Shown here piece after piece: positions 44,948 through 54,201 of a DNA stretch of 64,000 nucleotides. Source of the DNA: Akkermansiaceae bacterium (lineage in GTDB: Bacteria; Verrucomicrobiota; Verrucomicrobiia; Verrucomicrobiales; Akkermansiaceae). Location of the stretch: contig JARWZU010000088.1 in the NCBI GenBank assembly GCA_029866215.1, forward strand, positions 1 to 64,000, read 5' to 3'. The notes below the pieces were generated by a model, which searched no databases, was not told where the DNA came from, and saw only the letters and a program-made list of their open reading frames with translations. Positions within the stretch are counted from its first letter, which is position 1; each line of letters starts with the position of its first letter. A program made the position numbers and the translations under genes.

Positions 44948-46060
44948 CTAATGAACCTCGCTGAATGACAAGCCGAGCTCGTTGGCCAGCCGAACAATCT
45001 TCGGTCGTTCGCGCGGCTCGATCAAGGCGACCGAAATCCCCTTTTTCCCTGCTCGCGCTGTTCTGCCGCTACGATGCGTGTAGTACTCGTTTTGCTCAGG
45101 AAGCTGATGGTGAAGGACAAATGAAAGGCCCTCCACATCGATACCACGCGCCGCGACATCAGTCGCAATCAAGAATTGGGTACGCTCTTTCTTGAAGGAG
45201 CGCATCACCGTATCACGCTCCTTTTGCGTTAGATCACCCTGCAAAACATCGACACCATACCCTTTAACGGCCAACTGTTTGCCCAGGATGATGGCACCCG
45301 CCTTGGTGCGGCAGAAGATCACACCACGGTTCTCCTGCTGCGTTTTGAGAAAGCGACTGATAAAATCCGTTTTCTCGTCACGACCACAGATGACGAACTG
45401 ATGGTCGATGTCTCGATTGACGACGTGCGCCTTGTCGATTTTCAGTTGATGGGGTTTCCCTGGCATGCAGTCCTTGATCAGACCGTGAATCGCATCGGGG
45501 ATGGTCGCAGAAAACAACCAAGTACTCGTCCGACTTCGTGTGAGTCCAAAAATTTTCAAGAGCTCTTTCTTAAAACCCATGCTCAGCATCTCATCCGCCT
45601 CATCCAACACCAAATGCTTCACCCCAACGAGTGTGAGCGCTTTGCGATGAATCAAATCGATCAAGCGACCGGGCGTCGCAACCACGATATGAGTCGGTCG
45701 CTGGAGCGCGGCCACTTGACGATCAAACGAGTCACCACCGCTCAGGACCTCGATAAAAATACGTTCTGAAAACTTGGTGTAGCGGAAAAGCTGCTTGCCG
45801 ATCTGTTTCGCAAGTTCACGAGTTGGAGCAACAATCAAGCCTTGGATCTGAGGAGACTTTGGGTTCACCGACATCAGCAAGGGCAAACCAAATGCGGCGG
45901 TCTTGCCGGTGCCAGTCTGAGCCTGCGCGATCAAATCCCCACCATTTTCTAGCAAAAATGGAATCGCCTTTTCCTGGATGTCCGTGGGATGGATGATTCC
46001 AAGCTCTTGAAGGCCTTCGATGAGGTCTGCTGGAATTCCGAGTTCTTTAAATGTCTTCAA
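44948..46060 (-). CDS. DEAD-box RNA helicase
   Basis: The 370-residue protein contains only the two RecA-like helicase domains. Motif Q region FKELGIPADLIEGLQELGII with IHPTDIQEKAIP, motif I AQTGTGKTAAFGLP, PTRELAKQI, VVATPGRLIDLI, DEAD in LVLDEADEMLSMGF, SAT, and HRSGRTARAGKKG are visible. No RNA-binding C-terminal extension is present, unlike RhlE, CsdA or DbpA. It unwinds RNA duplexes, perhaps in ribosome assembly or RNA decay. Downstream lies a 21-bp direct repeat. Confidence 0.93.
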   Translation of the reverse strand: MKTFKELGIPADLIEGLQELGIIHPTDIQEKAIPFLLENGGDLIAQAQTGTGKTAAFGLPLLMSVNPKSPQIQGLIVAPTRELAKQIGKQLFRYTKFSERIFIEVLSGGDSFDRQVAALQRPTHIVVATPGRLIDLIHRKALTLVGVKHLVLDEADEMLSMGFKKELLKIFGLTRSRTSTWLFSATIPDAIHGLIKDCMPGKPHQLKIDKAHVVNRDIDHQFVICGRDEKTDFISRFLKTQQENRGVIFCRTKAGAIILGKQLAVKGYGVDVLQGDLTQKERDTVMRSFKKERTQFLIATDVAARGIDVEGLSFVLHHQLPEQNEYYTHRSGRTARAGKKGISVALIEPRERPKIVRLANELGLSFSEVH

Positions 46061-46181
46061 CGCTTTGTTTTCTGATAGGGTTCATAGCCATTGCAAGCAC
46101 GACTGATGAATGAACCATGATCGCTTCCCACGCGGATGACGAGCGATCAATTTCACGCGTTGAGTTCCTCTGGCGGCGCCA

Positions 46182-47291
46182 TCACGCCAATCGAAGCAAT
46201 CGTTCGCCCGCAGCCTGCAGGGTGCTCGCATTTTTCGCAAAGTGAAAGCGAATCAAATGATTCACTGGCTCCCGGAAGAAGCTCGAGCCAGCAACCCCCG
46301 CGACCCCGATTTTCCGGATCAGCCACTCAGACGCCTCAGTATCGGTGAGAAATCCAAACGATGAGATGCCGAGTAGGACGGAATAAGCCCCTTGAGGCTC
46401 GGAGAACGGCAACCCAATCCGACGACGCAGACCAAGAAATAAATCGCGCTTCTCGGCTTAGAGGTCACGCAACCCCGCGTAATAGCTGTCTGGCAACTCC
46501 AAGCCAGCGATGGTAGCCACCTAAAGTGTTGCAGCCGCCCCCGCTGTTATGAAATCATGCACCTAGCCCGCTTGGGCGATCACTAGCAGGACAGCTTGAA
46601 CATACCCGAGACGCCAGCCCGTGATCGAATAGGTCTTGAACAGTGAGTTGCTGGTAATCGTCCGCTCGAATGCGCCCGGCAATGCGGCGAAATAGACGTG
46701 CTCGTGCGGCGCAAAAACAATGTGCTCGTGAGGCTCGTCGGAGATCACAAAGGCGTCATGCTATTCTGCTAGATGGAGAATTTCAAACAACTCCCCAAGT
46801 ATGAAGACCTTACCCGTCGGGTTGGACGGATTGCAAACCACGATTGCCTTGTGCTTGTGAGCGAAGGCTCGTGCAAGCTCATCCAGATCATATCCGAACC
46901 CAGGCAGCCTAAGCGGCACACAAATTGGCATAGCCCCCCACCAAAATCTCATTGTCCGCATAGTTTTCATAAAAGGGCGGAAAAAATATCGCCTTGTCCG
47001 CCGGATTTCAGGCAGTCGCCATCGCTGCCATCATTGCTTCTGTGCTTCCACAGGTAACGACAAGGTTTTGATCAGGATCAATCGGCAGGCCAGTAAATCG
47101 CTGAATGTTCAGTGCCAAGACCTCGACGGACCACGGATCGCCCGTTCTCATGCTGCAAGCAATTCCTCCGGTGGGTCAAAATCCGTAAAACATTGGGCTA
47201 GATTGATGGCACCATGTCGGTTCGCTACTCGGGTGGTCCCGCGGATGACAGACTCGGTGAAAACGGAAAGACGGGTGGCGTTGGCTGACAT
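46182..47291 (-). pseudogene. Class I/II aminotransferase gene broken by several frameshifts and stops
   Basis: Pieces in different frames together cover a PLP-dependent aminotransferase of the aspartate/methionine-like type. From an ATG at 47291: RLSVFTESVIRGTTRVANRH, AINLAQCFTDFDPPEELLAA, then a stop. Later come FTGLPIDPDQNLVVTCGSTE, KAIVVCNPSNPTGKVFILGE, EHIVFAPHEHVYFAALPGAF and NSLFKTYSITGWRLGYVQ with the PLP lysine in SLFKTYS. The end has SSFFREPVNHLIRFHFAKNA to a stop at 46182. Large parts of the middle helices are missing. At least four disruptions are needed to link the pieces, so a sequencing error is not enough. The gene is dead. Confidence 0.85.
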
Positions 47292-47385
47292 GTGGCGTCG
47301 GGATGGCAAAATGCACCCTAACGAAAAATTATCTCGGTGTCGATCCTGTCCTCAGGTCTTCGAATGATCAGGGTTAGCCCGCACC

Positions 47386-47658
47386 TTAATAGCGGCGGTA
47401 GCGGCTACGATACCCTCCGTAATAGTATCCTCGATGGCTGCCGTATCCGCGCCGATAATAGTGGTGATCGTTATGATCATTTGCCAAGGAATAACCCACT
47501 ACGCCAGCAGCCGCAGCCCCTGCAATGGCAACTCCCGGGTCCACCGCTTGGATGGGACGCCCCCGAGAATCATATGCATTCATGCAACTGACGCTCAAAA
47601 AAATTGCGACCGCCAGCACCAGAAAAACTAATTTGCGGAAAAATGGGATAGCATTCAT
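47386..47658 (-). CDS. Small lipoprotein with Gly/Tyr/Arg-rich tail
   Basis: A 90-residue protein starts MNAIPFFRKLVFLVLAVAIF and has a lipobox LSVSC, so lipid attachment to Cys is likely. AGAAAAGVVGYSLANDHNDH follows, with a short hydrophobic glycine stretch, and the tail GYGSHRGYYYGGYRSRYRRY is rich in Gly, Tyr and Arg. This resembles small Gly-zipper outer-membrane lipoproteins, which is not proven. The start at 47658 is preferred; a longer frame from 47742 has no signal peptide. It stands in front of the broken aminotransferase gene, facing the same way. Confidence 0.65.
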   Translation of the reverse strand: MNAIPFFRKLVFLVLAVAIFLSVSCMNAYDSRGRPIQAVDPGVAIAGAAAAGVVGYSLANDHNDHHYYRRGYGSHRGYYYGGYRSRYRRY

Positions 47659-47745
47659 TTTAAAAACAACAACGTCCATAAATCGAGGATTGCAAACTGG
47701 TTCTTTGAAGTGGTCACAATTCTGAACGCATCGGGTCGCCACGAG

Positions 47746-49290
47746 CTACCTTCCAGACTTGTTAGCCTTAGCGTCAGCCTTTTTCTTCTTCGCCGCTTGC
47801 TTATCAGAACCTGCGTCAGCAACCGCGTCCTCGACCTGAAACTTACCCGCCTGCCGAAGGGCGATCACCCACTCCGGTCCAACATCGGCCAGCGTCAACG
47901 GCTTAATCCGCTTCATCTCTTGCTCCACTGACCAATTCGACCGGCTGCCTTCGGTCTTGAATCCCTTGTCCGCAGCATCAAATTTGCATTTCCCCCCCAT
48001 CAGTAAATTACCCACATATTGGTTGTTGTTGGGCAGAAAACGGCTGAATGGCAGACTCATATCGACCACTGTCCCAATCACCGACGCTCCCCCATCCGGC
48101 CGAACAAATCGATTGTTTTTGATGAGGCAATCCTCGGGCAGCAGTACCATCTGCGACTGGGGCCAACGCTTCTTATATTCCGAGCCGATTTCCAAATCAG
48201 CTGAGGCACTGCCAATCACCACGTTGTTCAAAAGAGTGAGCTTCTGCACCTGCGGATAAAATGTAGTGCGCTGCGGAGGTCCTCTCGTCTCCGCCTCAGA
48301 AAAACCAGGTTGATAGTCTTTCGTGAGAGCCTCCTTGATGTACTCACCTGATGAAACACGAATGCCATAATCACACCCTAGCACAAAATTGTTCTCAACT
48401 AGATTGTTCGAGCCCGACATCCGAAGCCCGTGCGCCCCGTCAACCCCCTGCCCTAGCACAATGTTTTCCCTAACAACATTGAAGCTGCCACGCCGGATGT
48501 TGATGCCACCACGAGTACCGATCACGGTGTTATTCTGAACGAGATTGCGGTTTGATTTGAGAGAAATTGTTTCAGTGCCTTCACCATCGGCGTGATCAAA
48601 CAGGTTCCCATCTACAGTGAAGAAAGCTCCGTCAGTCCCCACTTCGTCGTATTTCCCGTAGCCCCAGATGCGAATGATCTCGCGGCCGTTACCATCATTG
48701 TATGGGATATTCTTGAAACAGGAATGAGTCACGGAATTGTGACGACTGTTGTCGATCGAGTTTCCAATGAGGGGATGCATGTTGCTCTTACCCTTAAAAT
48801 AACAACGATCCACAAGATTGCTGTCTCCCTCGAAGAAAACCCAATAGCTCTCGGTGCGAAAGCTTGGTGGATTATAGTCTACAATCGCGGTATTGCGGAC
48901 AATCCCATGGTGCGAGTTGAGGTTGATGACGCAGCCTTTTTCAATCCAGCCTCGGGTAAAATATAAGCCGTCAATGGTCACGTAGGGTGCCTTGACTGCA
49001 ATACTTGAGCTTCCCACTAGCACCGTCTCACCCGGAACGGCAGCGCGGATGACCAATGGCCTGGTGGCACTTCCACCTTTCGTGACAATCATCTTCAAAT
49101 CCTTCCACTCGCCCGCCTCAAGCACCAGTGTATCTCCGGGCCTTGCGGCTAATTGAGCTTTTTCCCACTGCGATGGATTTCGCACATGAATATCACGTGC
49201 AACAGCAATACTTCCCAGCGCAAGCAAACCTAGAACCAATTTTAAGAGAACGGATTTCAATGCACGTTTGAATGATGGATGATGAATCAT
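47746..49290 (-). CDS. Polysaccharide lyase family 6 (alginate/chondroitin-B type), secreted
   Basis: The 514-residue protein has an N-terminal signal (LKLVLGLLALGSIAVA) and a parallel beta-helix typical of PL6. Visible are DIHVRNPSQWEKAQLAARPG, APYVTIDGLYFTRG, GKSNMHPLIGNSIDNSRHNS, ADGEGTETISLKSNRNLVQN and NTVIGTRGGINIRRGSFNVV. In chondroitinase B the lysine of a SxKS block and an arginine of a LRHG block do catalysis; SLKS matches the first and the latter appears as INIRRG, so ligand detail may differ. A Lys-rich tail closes the protein. It overlaps the DUF6250 gene by four bases. It likely cleaves uronate-containing polysaccharides. Confidence 0.83.
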   Translation of the reverse strand: MIHHPSFKRALKSVLLKLVLGLLALGSIAVARDIHVRNPSQWEKAQLAARPGDTLVLEAGEWKDLKMIVTKGGSATRPLVIRAAVPGETVLVGSSSIAVKAPYVTIDGLYFTRGWIEKGCVINLNSHHGIVRNTAIVDYNPPSFRTESYWVFFEGDSNLVDRCYFKGKSNMHPLIGNSIDNSRHNSVTHSCFKNIPYNDGNGREIIRIWGYGKYDEVGTDGAFFTVDGNLFDHADGEGTETISLKSNRNLVQNNTVIGTRGGINIRRGSFNVVRENIVLGQGVDGAHGLRMSGSNNLVENNFVLGCDYGIRVSSGEYIKEALTKDYQPGFSEAETRGPPQRTTFYPQVQKLTLLNNVVIGSASADLEIGSEYKKRWPQSQMVLLPEDCLIKNNRFVRPDGGASVIGTVVDMSLPFSRFLPNNNQYVGNLLMGGKCKFDAADKGFKTEGSRSNWSVEQEMKRIKPLTLADVGPEWVIALRQAGKFQVEDAVADAGSDKQAAKKKKADAKANKSGR

Positions 49291-50012
49291 AGTTGTTGCT
49301 TGATACGACGCACACGAAATTGATCGATGCGCATGTGGTTCTTCAGAGTCCTAAAGCCAAACCAACCCTCTTGGAACGGGTCTTTGTCAAAAAAATCGAA
49401 AATGATATCGCCGTCCCGCTTCAGGCCGATCCGATTTTTATCTGCAAAGACTTGCAGATGGATGGTCTTGTTAGGAACATTCATGAGTTTGGGTTCGCTC
49501 AAGTCGTGCTCAGGCAAAAGGGGGCGAGACCCGTCACCCGGATATCGCCGGAAACGTGTGCTCGTGTTATCGTTGGCTCCATAACCAACATAATAGAGTC
49601 GAAGCGGATGGTAGTTCTTAAAATCCCCGTGGCGTTTCGCGCTATTTGCGAAGAAATCACGTGGATTTGAGGGGTTGCTTGCCATCCAGAAAAAATTAAG
49701 GTCACTCACACGATCATTGGCACCACCCTCATTGACCATCGTCACGTCAAATTCGATTAAAACGGAACCACCAATTTTCTGCTTAAACCAAACGGTGCAT
49801 CCACCTGCATCATCAATGTCGAGCTTTCCATCGATGACACGCACTTTCCCCCCGGGCATCTGTTCGATAACCCATTGAGAAAGGTCATTTTCAAAATCAT
49901 CAAAAAAGACCAACTCACCCACCGCTAATGAATCAACTGGGCCGGCCATCACCTGTGGCACCCCCGCAGTTGCGAGAATCAGCGCGACCAAAGGACTTGA
50001 AAAGATCTTCAT
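49287..50012 (-). CDS. Secreted DUF6250-type protein
   Basis: The 241-residue protein has a signal peptide (SPLVALILATAGVPQVMA) and a concanavalin-like beta-sandwich. Visible are LVFFDDFENDLSQWVIEQMP, FDVTMVNEGGANDRVSDLNF, FWMASNPSNPRDFF and RFRRYPGDGSRPLLPEHD, and the end EGWFGFRTLKNHMRIDQFRV. This layout is known as DUF6250, which occurs with polysaccharide lyases; a glycan-binding or lyase role is possible. Its stop overlaps the start of the PL6 gene (ATGA), so they are translated together. Confidence 0.7.
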   Translation of the reverse strand: MKIFSSPLVALILATAGVPQVMAGPVDSLAVGELVFFDDFENDLSQWVIEQMPGGKVRVIDGKLDIDDAGGCTVWFKQKIGGSVLIEFDVTMVNEGGANDRVSDLNFFWMASNPSNPRDFFANSAKRHGDFKNYHPLRLYYVGYGANDNTSTRFRRYPGDGSRPLLPEHDLSEPKLMNVPNKTIHLQVFADKNRIGLKRDGDIIFDFFDKDPFQEGWFGFRTLKNHMRIDQFRVRRIKQQL

Positions 50013-50018
50013 TTGTTT

Positions 50019-51095
50019 TTATAAAAATCTATCAGTTTCACCTCTATAAAAATCATAGCCACGTCCCTTCTCAGTGACTGAAAGAGGAGCGGAAACCACG
50101 ATGACCTGCTCGAGCGGTTGCTCCGAATTACGCACTACTTTTTCTAACTGATTCTGGACTTTCTCTGTCAGAGCGAAGGTGGGCTCAAGATCCATTGCAC
50201 CTTCCGGCCCATGAACTAGCGTCTTGATCTGGCGGGTTTCGTATTCCTGCTTGCACACCACCGCATCGAACACCCTCCGGAATGCCCAATTCAGCGAATG
50301 ATTGTCGAAGTTCTTTGCGAGGCTGATTCCATCCTCAGGCTGACGCGCATTGTAGTCATTGGATTGATCACCCCACGTGACTCTGTAGTTTGGTGCTTGC
50401 GGCTGCTGCATCCGCAGGATATTCCAATTCATTTCATCATCGAACGACACTTGTGCAAGCACTGAACGAATTGAATCGTCACGATCTACCGCACCCAAGC
50501 CTGAACTGAACGGATTTCGCGCGCTGCGCAGGGTAATCATCCCTTTTTCAACTGCCACGACGACATGCCCTAGAGTTGGGCTAACAATTCCGGTGCCCTC
50601 ATCGTAGGCGATGGCCCCGAGATCGCCGTTCGCCCCCATGCCTTTTAGAAACCCATAGTTCATGATGAGTTGACCCGCCAATCCAAGGTGAACCCCATCC
50701 TTGCCCAAGATTTTGAAATCAGCTCCATATTTTCGCTTTGCAGCAAAGTCTGCCACAAACATCGACTGAAAGGTGTCCGCTAAAGCTACCTTTTTGATGT
50801 TAGCGATTTCCACATTGATATTGCGAAACCGTGACAACGCCAGATTCATGTCCTTCTGGGTCACCTTCGCGGTCTTCACCCGAGCAGGCACAGAGTCGAT
50901 GATCCGAGGCGAACCCAGAACGAAACGGCAATCGACCGCCTGAAAAGCATCAGCGATGGCAGTTTGATTATGCCGATATTCTTCGGCAATCGATTCTTGA
51001 TATGGAATATAGCGGAAATCATTCATGCCGTAACAAATGGTTGCAACTGTCGGCAGAACCAATACCAAACTCAGATAAATCCATTGCAACTTCAT
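50019..51095 (-). CDS. SGNH/GDSL hydrolase-like protein lacking the N-terminal GDS block
   Basis: The 358-residue protein has ICYGMNDFRYIPYQESIAEE (block III, N of GxND), then FRFVLGSP-like CRFVLGSPRIIDS and later KDGVHLGLAGQLIMNYGFLK (block V, DxxH). The usual GDS block with the nucleophilic Ser is missing, because residues 1-19 form a hydrophobic stretch MKLQWIYLSLVLVLPTVATI that reaches directly to block III. About 80-100 residues of the normal N-terminus are therefore absent. In such a form hydrolysis of esters or acetyl groups is unlikely unless another Ser serves. It lies seven bases before the DUF6250 gene and completes a three-gene group with PL6. Confidence 0.72.
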   Translation of the reverse strand: MKLQWIYLSLVLVLPTVATICYGMNDFRYIPYQESIAEEYRHNQTAIADAFQAVDCRFVLGSPRIIDSVPARVKTAKVTQKDMNLALSRFRNINVEIANIKKVALADTFQSMFVADFAAKRKYGADFKILGKDGVHLGLAGQLIMNYGFLKGMGANGDLGAIAYDEGTGIVSPTLGHVVVAVEKGMITLRSARNPFSSGLGAVDRDDSIRSVLAQVSFDDEMNWNILRMQQPQAPNYRVTWGDQSNDYNARQPEDGISLAKNFDNHSLNWAFRRVFDAVVCKQEYETRQIKTLVHGPEGAMDLEPTFALTEKVQNQLEKVVRNSEQPLEQVIVVSAPLSVTEKGRGYDFYRGETDRFL

Positions 51096-51167
51096 ATCAG
51101 CTCACCATTGATTCAATTATTTACTTAGCGGTGGATCTGAACATTTTTTAGGCAATCGTGCGCAATC

Positions 51168-52811
51168 TCATTGCCCAACATACGCGGGGTCATACGCTGC
51201 GATTGATGTACGAGCGACGCGATAAAACCGCTTGGGATGATTTGCGGGCAAGGCTGCCACAGATTCAATTAGCGATGTGGTGCTAGCGTTGGAAGCTGCC
51301 GCCACGCTCGCCGCAATTACTGTCCAATCGGTCAAGTTACTGGATGCCTCCACCTTGTAGGTGCCGCCTTCCACACTATTCCACACAAGAGTGACATTTC
51401 CGTTAGTCGAATTGACTGCCGGATGACCACTCACCGTTAGGGAAGTGTTGGGCCCACCATTGAAAAGCTCTGTTGCGACTGATGGAACGATCGCATTGTT
51501 TGCTGAATTCGACTTTCCATAGTATTCCTTACCAAGCAGGTGCGGAAAAACGGTATTTCCGCTGGTGTCGATGGTTACAAAATATGCATAGGTGCCGCTG
51601 GGATACTCAGGAGTCACACAAATTCGTCCATTGTATTGGTCCAAATCAAAATCGACCCCTTGAGTATAACCATTGTCACCTAGGAAGTCGTAGTCGCCCG
51701 TATAACGTCCCAAGGTGTATCGGGTCGTATTGGGTCCTGCCGTAGTGGTATAGGTCGTAGCAGGTCCATATTGAGATGCTGAGAGTGGATAGTCGCCAAG
51801 AACGGTTAAGTTTGCAGTATTTTTGTAGTTTTCGATCGACCGATAGCCTTGCGCAATCGTTGCCCACTTCGGCAAGGTGGTGCGACCGGTGATAATTAGA
51901 TTCGCTGTACCGTATGAGCCATCGCGATAAACAAAGCCACTCCGCATGCGTGTGATCGAACTACTGGAATTATTGGCACTGGTATAACCGTAAGGCCCAT
52001 AAATCGGATAACCGTCAAAGCACCACCCCAAGATGGGCGAGTGATGAAGTGGTGTGGTAGTTCCAGTGGGATCAATTTCTGTGTAGGTATTGAGATTGGT
52101 GGTGGCGTTGTAAGTCGCCTTCATGTTGTCTCCTAACTGATAACGAAGAGCCTTAGGCTCGGCGTGGTAGTGATATTGTCCATTGATGCCCGGCTGGTGA
52201 GCGAAACCTTGATCAAAGGTCACTACTTCGACTGCCAGTGCATCCCGTGACCAATAGCCCGCACCGGCAGTACTATCACTACCCGTCACAGGGCTGTTTG
52301 CTGTTTGATTGAAGGAAAATGCATCTCCAAGGTCATAAATAGCGACGCCATTCACCATCATTCCGATCATCCCACCAGGATGCTTGGTTTTAGTTAACAG
52401 CTCAATTTCGGGTTTCCGGGTGATACGGGTAGAATAGTCTCTAGCAAGTGGCCAGAATCCCCATGGGGATGTTTTGTTGGTATTCCCATACCAAGGACCC
52501 ATGATGTACGAAGCCAAACCGCTGGAGTTGATGTAAACATCAGTCGATGTGTAGCGAATCCTCTGAATGTCGGCATAAGCTGGAACTGACTGGGAAGCTG
52601 AACCTGTGTTATTATTGACCACCCCAGCTGACGGCCAGGTGGTCACCGCGGTCGTTGGTAAGGACGTCCCATTTCCCTGAATCACCCGCGCAAGCACGCT
52701 TGAGTTCTGGGTGAACCATGAAGTGAGAATGGGATCCGCTTGGGCCATCCACGCGGTCATCAGCAACATAGAAAACGCAATGGAACGAGGGCTAAGATGA
52801 ATGGGCTTCAA
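51168..52811 (-). CDS. YHYH-domain secreted protein
   Basis: The 547-residue protein starts with a signal peptide ending MTAWMAQA. The central part has the YHYH motif in GQYHYHAEP and the companion GWCFDGYPIYGPYG, both typical of the YHYH domain. Also seen are KHPGGMIGMMVNGVAIYDLG and GRICVTPEYPSGTYAYFVTI. The C-terminal 110 residues are Ig/FN3-like (TLVWNSVEGGTYKVEASSNL), a common tail of verrucomicrobial secreted proteins. Its His-rich core suggests metal binding, but activity is unknown. It is divergent from the NHL protein gene. Confidence 0.83.
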   Translation of the reverse strand: MKPIHLSPRSIAFSMLLMTAWMAQADPILTSWFTQNSSVLARVIQGNGTSLPTTAVTTWPSAGVVNNNTGSASQSVPAYADIQRIRYTSTDVYINSSGLASYIMGPWYGNTNKTSPWGFWPLARDYSTRITRKPEIELLTKTKHPGGMIGMMVNGVAIYDLGDAFSFNQTANSPVTGSDSTAGAGYWSRDALAVEVVTFDQGFAHQPGINGQYHYHAEPKALRYQLGDNMKATYNATTNLNTYTEIDPTGTTTPLHHSPILGWCFDGYPIYGPYGYTSANNSSSSITRMRSGFVYRDGSYGTANLIITGRTTLPKWATIAQGYRSIENYKNTANLTVLGDYPLSASQYGPATTYTTTAGPNTTRYTLGRYTGDYDFLGDNGYTQGVDFDLDQYNGRICVTPEYPSGTYAYFVTIDTSGNTVFPHLLGKEYYGKSNSANNAIVPSVATELFNGGPNTSLTVSGHPAVNSTNGNVTLVWNSVEGGTYKVEASSNLTDWTVIAASVAAASNASTTSLIESVAALPANHPKRFYRVARTSIAAYDPAYVGQ

Positions 52812-52904
52812 GCGATTGGGATTTTAAGTTGCTGATGTAACCTTAGTGGTGACGATTTGTTGCGCGAAGTCGGATGATATGACGACAAGCCACCTGCCCA
52901 ACCC

Positions 52905-52918
52905 ACCTTTCCAAAGGT
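52905..52918. promoter_or_regulatory. Perfect palindrome in a divergent promoter region
   Basis: ACCTTTCCAAAGGT is fully symmetric. It lies between the divergent YHYH and NHL genes, about 95 bases from the former and 150 from the latter. It may be an operator for the cluster. Confidence 0.4.
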
Positions 52919-53067
52919 AAAATCCCTTGCGAATCCGACCAAGCCAATGTTGTCTCATGGGGTTGACTGCTTAATTCTACCAGTGCTCAATAGGCGGGAT
53001 TATCATTGGACTTCCCAAATCCAGCGGTCAGGCATTCCGATTCATTTTCACCAAATCAATAGAACCA

Positions 53068-54135
53068 ATGATTCCACGAAACCCACAACTGCAACGACTT
53101 TGGACTGCGTTGATGTTCGGTGTGAGCCTAGCCCTCATTCCGCCAGAACACGCCATGGCTCAAGGCCTACCTAACCCCTACCGCATGGTCGATGGCTGGG
53201 CGAAGTTGCCAGACAGTCGCCCAATGGGTGCGGTGGGCGATCTAACACTCGCGCCGGACGGCCAACACCTCTGGGCGATCATTCGTTGCACCTCAAGCGA
53301 GCCGAAGCAATTCGGCTGTGAGTGCCTCGACTCCGATTTGGACCCAATCCTCGAATTTGATTTGGCTGGCAACTTTGTCCGTAGCTTCGGCGGCGGCAAG
53401 TTCATCTGGCCCCATGGGCTTGGCGTGGACTCAGAGGGCAACGTCTGGGTAACAGACGCCGTGGCTACGAAGAAGACCCCCAAGGGCACTCGGGGACATC
53501 AAGTAATCAAGTTCAGCCCGACAGGGGAAATCCTCATGACGCTCGGCACCGCTGGCACCCCGGGCAATTCAACGACCCTCCTCGAATCACCATCCGACGT
53601 CGCAGTAGCTCGTAATGGCGATATCTTTATCGCCGATGGACACAGCTTCGACGATGGCAACAACCGTATCGTCAAGTTTTCCAAAGACGGCAAATTCATC
53701 AAATCTTGGGGAAAAACCGGCTATGCTCCGGGTGAATTCCGCATGCCACACTCGATCGCCATCGACCTGCAGGGCCGCGTGTTTGTCGCTGATCGCGGCA
53801 ACAACCGGATCCAAATCTTCGACCAAGAAGGAAAATTTCTCGCACAATGGACGCAGTTCGGCCGCCCCAGCGGAATCACCTTTGACCAAAAGGGCGCAAT
53901 CTATGTTACGGACTCGGAGTCTGATGAGGTGGAAAACCCGGGATGGGAGATAGGCATCCGCATCGGCGACGCGCGCACCGGATGGCTCAATGCGTTTGTC
54001 CCCTACCCTTGGGGCGACCCCCGCGAAACGAAGGGCACTGCCGCAGAATACGTCGCCGTGGATCGCGACGGCAACCTCTACGGCGGTGAACCGAGACCAA
54101 GGAAATTGCAAAAGTACATTCGTGTCCGACCCTAA
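53068..54135 (+). CDS. Secreted NHL-repeat protein, PAL-like
   Basis: A 355-residue protein has a signal peptide (ALMFGVSLALIPPEHAMA) and a six-bladed NHL propeller. Repeats read FIWPHGLGVDSEGNVWVTDA, LLESPSDVAVARNGDIFIAD, FRMPHSIAIDLQGRVFVADR and FGRPSGITFDQKGAIYVTDS, with the sheet links NNRIVKFSKDG and NNRIQIFDQEG. The arrangement resembles peptidyl-alpha-hydroxyglycine amidating lyase and verrucomicrobial lactonase-like proteins. Enzyme activity is not decided. The gene is followed by the sulfatase gene after 66 bases. Confidence 0.8.
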   Translation: MIPRNPQLQRLWTALMFGVSLALIPPEHAMAQGLPNPYRMVDGWAKLPDSRPMGAVGDLTLAPDGQHLWAIIRCTSSEPKQFGCECLDSDLDPILEFDLAGNFVRSFGGGKFIWPHGLGVDSEGNVWVTDAVATKKTPKGTRGHQVIKFSPTGEILMTLGTAGTPGNSTTLLESPSDVAVARNGDIFIADGHSFDDGNNRIVKFSKDGKFIKSWGKTGYAPGEFRMPHSIAIDLQGRVFVADRGNNRIQIFDQEGKFLAQWTQFGRPSGITFDQKGAIYVTDSESDEVENPGWEIGIRIGDARTGWLNAFVPYPWGDPRETKGTAAEYVAVDRDGNLYGGEPRPRKLQKYIRVRP

Positions 54136-54201
54136 ATTCATTTTGCGTCCTTGTCTTAATTTAACAAACCCATCAACACGAATTTCACCATCCATTCTAA
54201 C

